DNA of 16,887 nucleotides. It comes from Amoebophrya sp. AT5.2. Its lineage: Eukaryota > Sar > Dinophyceae > Syndiniales > Amoebophryaceae. This document shows, in pieces, positions 16,834 through 16,887 of this stretch (positions are counted from its first letter, which is position 1; the number at the start of each line of letters is the position of its first letter). The stretch is from positions 1-16,887 of the forward strand of contig RXOD01004955.1 of NCBI GenBank assembly GCA_005223375.1, read 5' to 3'. Both the position numbers and the translations under genes were made by a program. The notes beneath the pieces were generated by a model, which saw nothing but the letters and a program-made list of their open reading frames with translations, made no database searches and was not told the origin of the DNA.

Positions 16834-16887
16834 ACTTCGTGATGGGTCTCCTTTAGTGGCGGACTGCACTAGGTGGCGACAGTGTTA

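Overview
The window looks like nuclear DNA from a GC-rich unicellular eukaryote. It has very long open frames, spliceosome-type signals (a polypyrimidine/AG acceptor near 477 and a GTAAGT donor at 16828), AATAAA/ATTAAA poly(A)-type signals in AT-richer intergenic DNA, and proteins with a eukaryotic style of domain shuffling (EGF, EF-hand, giant multi-pass protein with disordered loops). All supported genes lie on the + strand and the standard genetic code works. An alveolate or similar protist is plausible from this layout, but the lineage is a guess.

Region by region: 1-477 is probably the intron-containing end of a gene that starts upstream. Its last exon, about 478-1362, encodes a proline/arginine-rich, mostly disordered tail with two short related helical repeats. 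1363-2105 is intergenic. 2106-5747 is one uninterrupted gene for a 1213-residue receptor-channel with an unusual order of parts: signal peptide, type 1 periplasmic-binding-protein (ANF-receptor/Venus-flytrap) domain, EGF-like module, pentameric ligand-gated ion channel (Cys-loop/Pro-loop) ligand-binding domain, five predicted membrane helices, and a cytosolic tail with one canonical EF-hand. 5748-6898 is intergenic with a poly(A)-type signal and the 5' region of the next gene. 6899-16816 is one open frame of 3305 codons for a giant membrane protein with about 30 hydrophobic segments in clusters separated by long disordered loops. Its architecture and parts of its C-terminal third resemble the blade of Piezo mechanosensitive channels, but no Piezo pore signature is present, and a good splice donor sits 11 nt after the stop. 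The pore may therefore be encoded beyond the window.

The two large genes are adjacent, co-oriented candidate ion channels: one apparently gated by a small extracellular ligand and linked to calcium, the other possibly mechanosensitive. A shared sensory role is inference only. The strongest candidate for something undescribed is the Venus-flytrap/EGF/pLGIC/EF-hand fusion.
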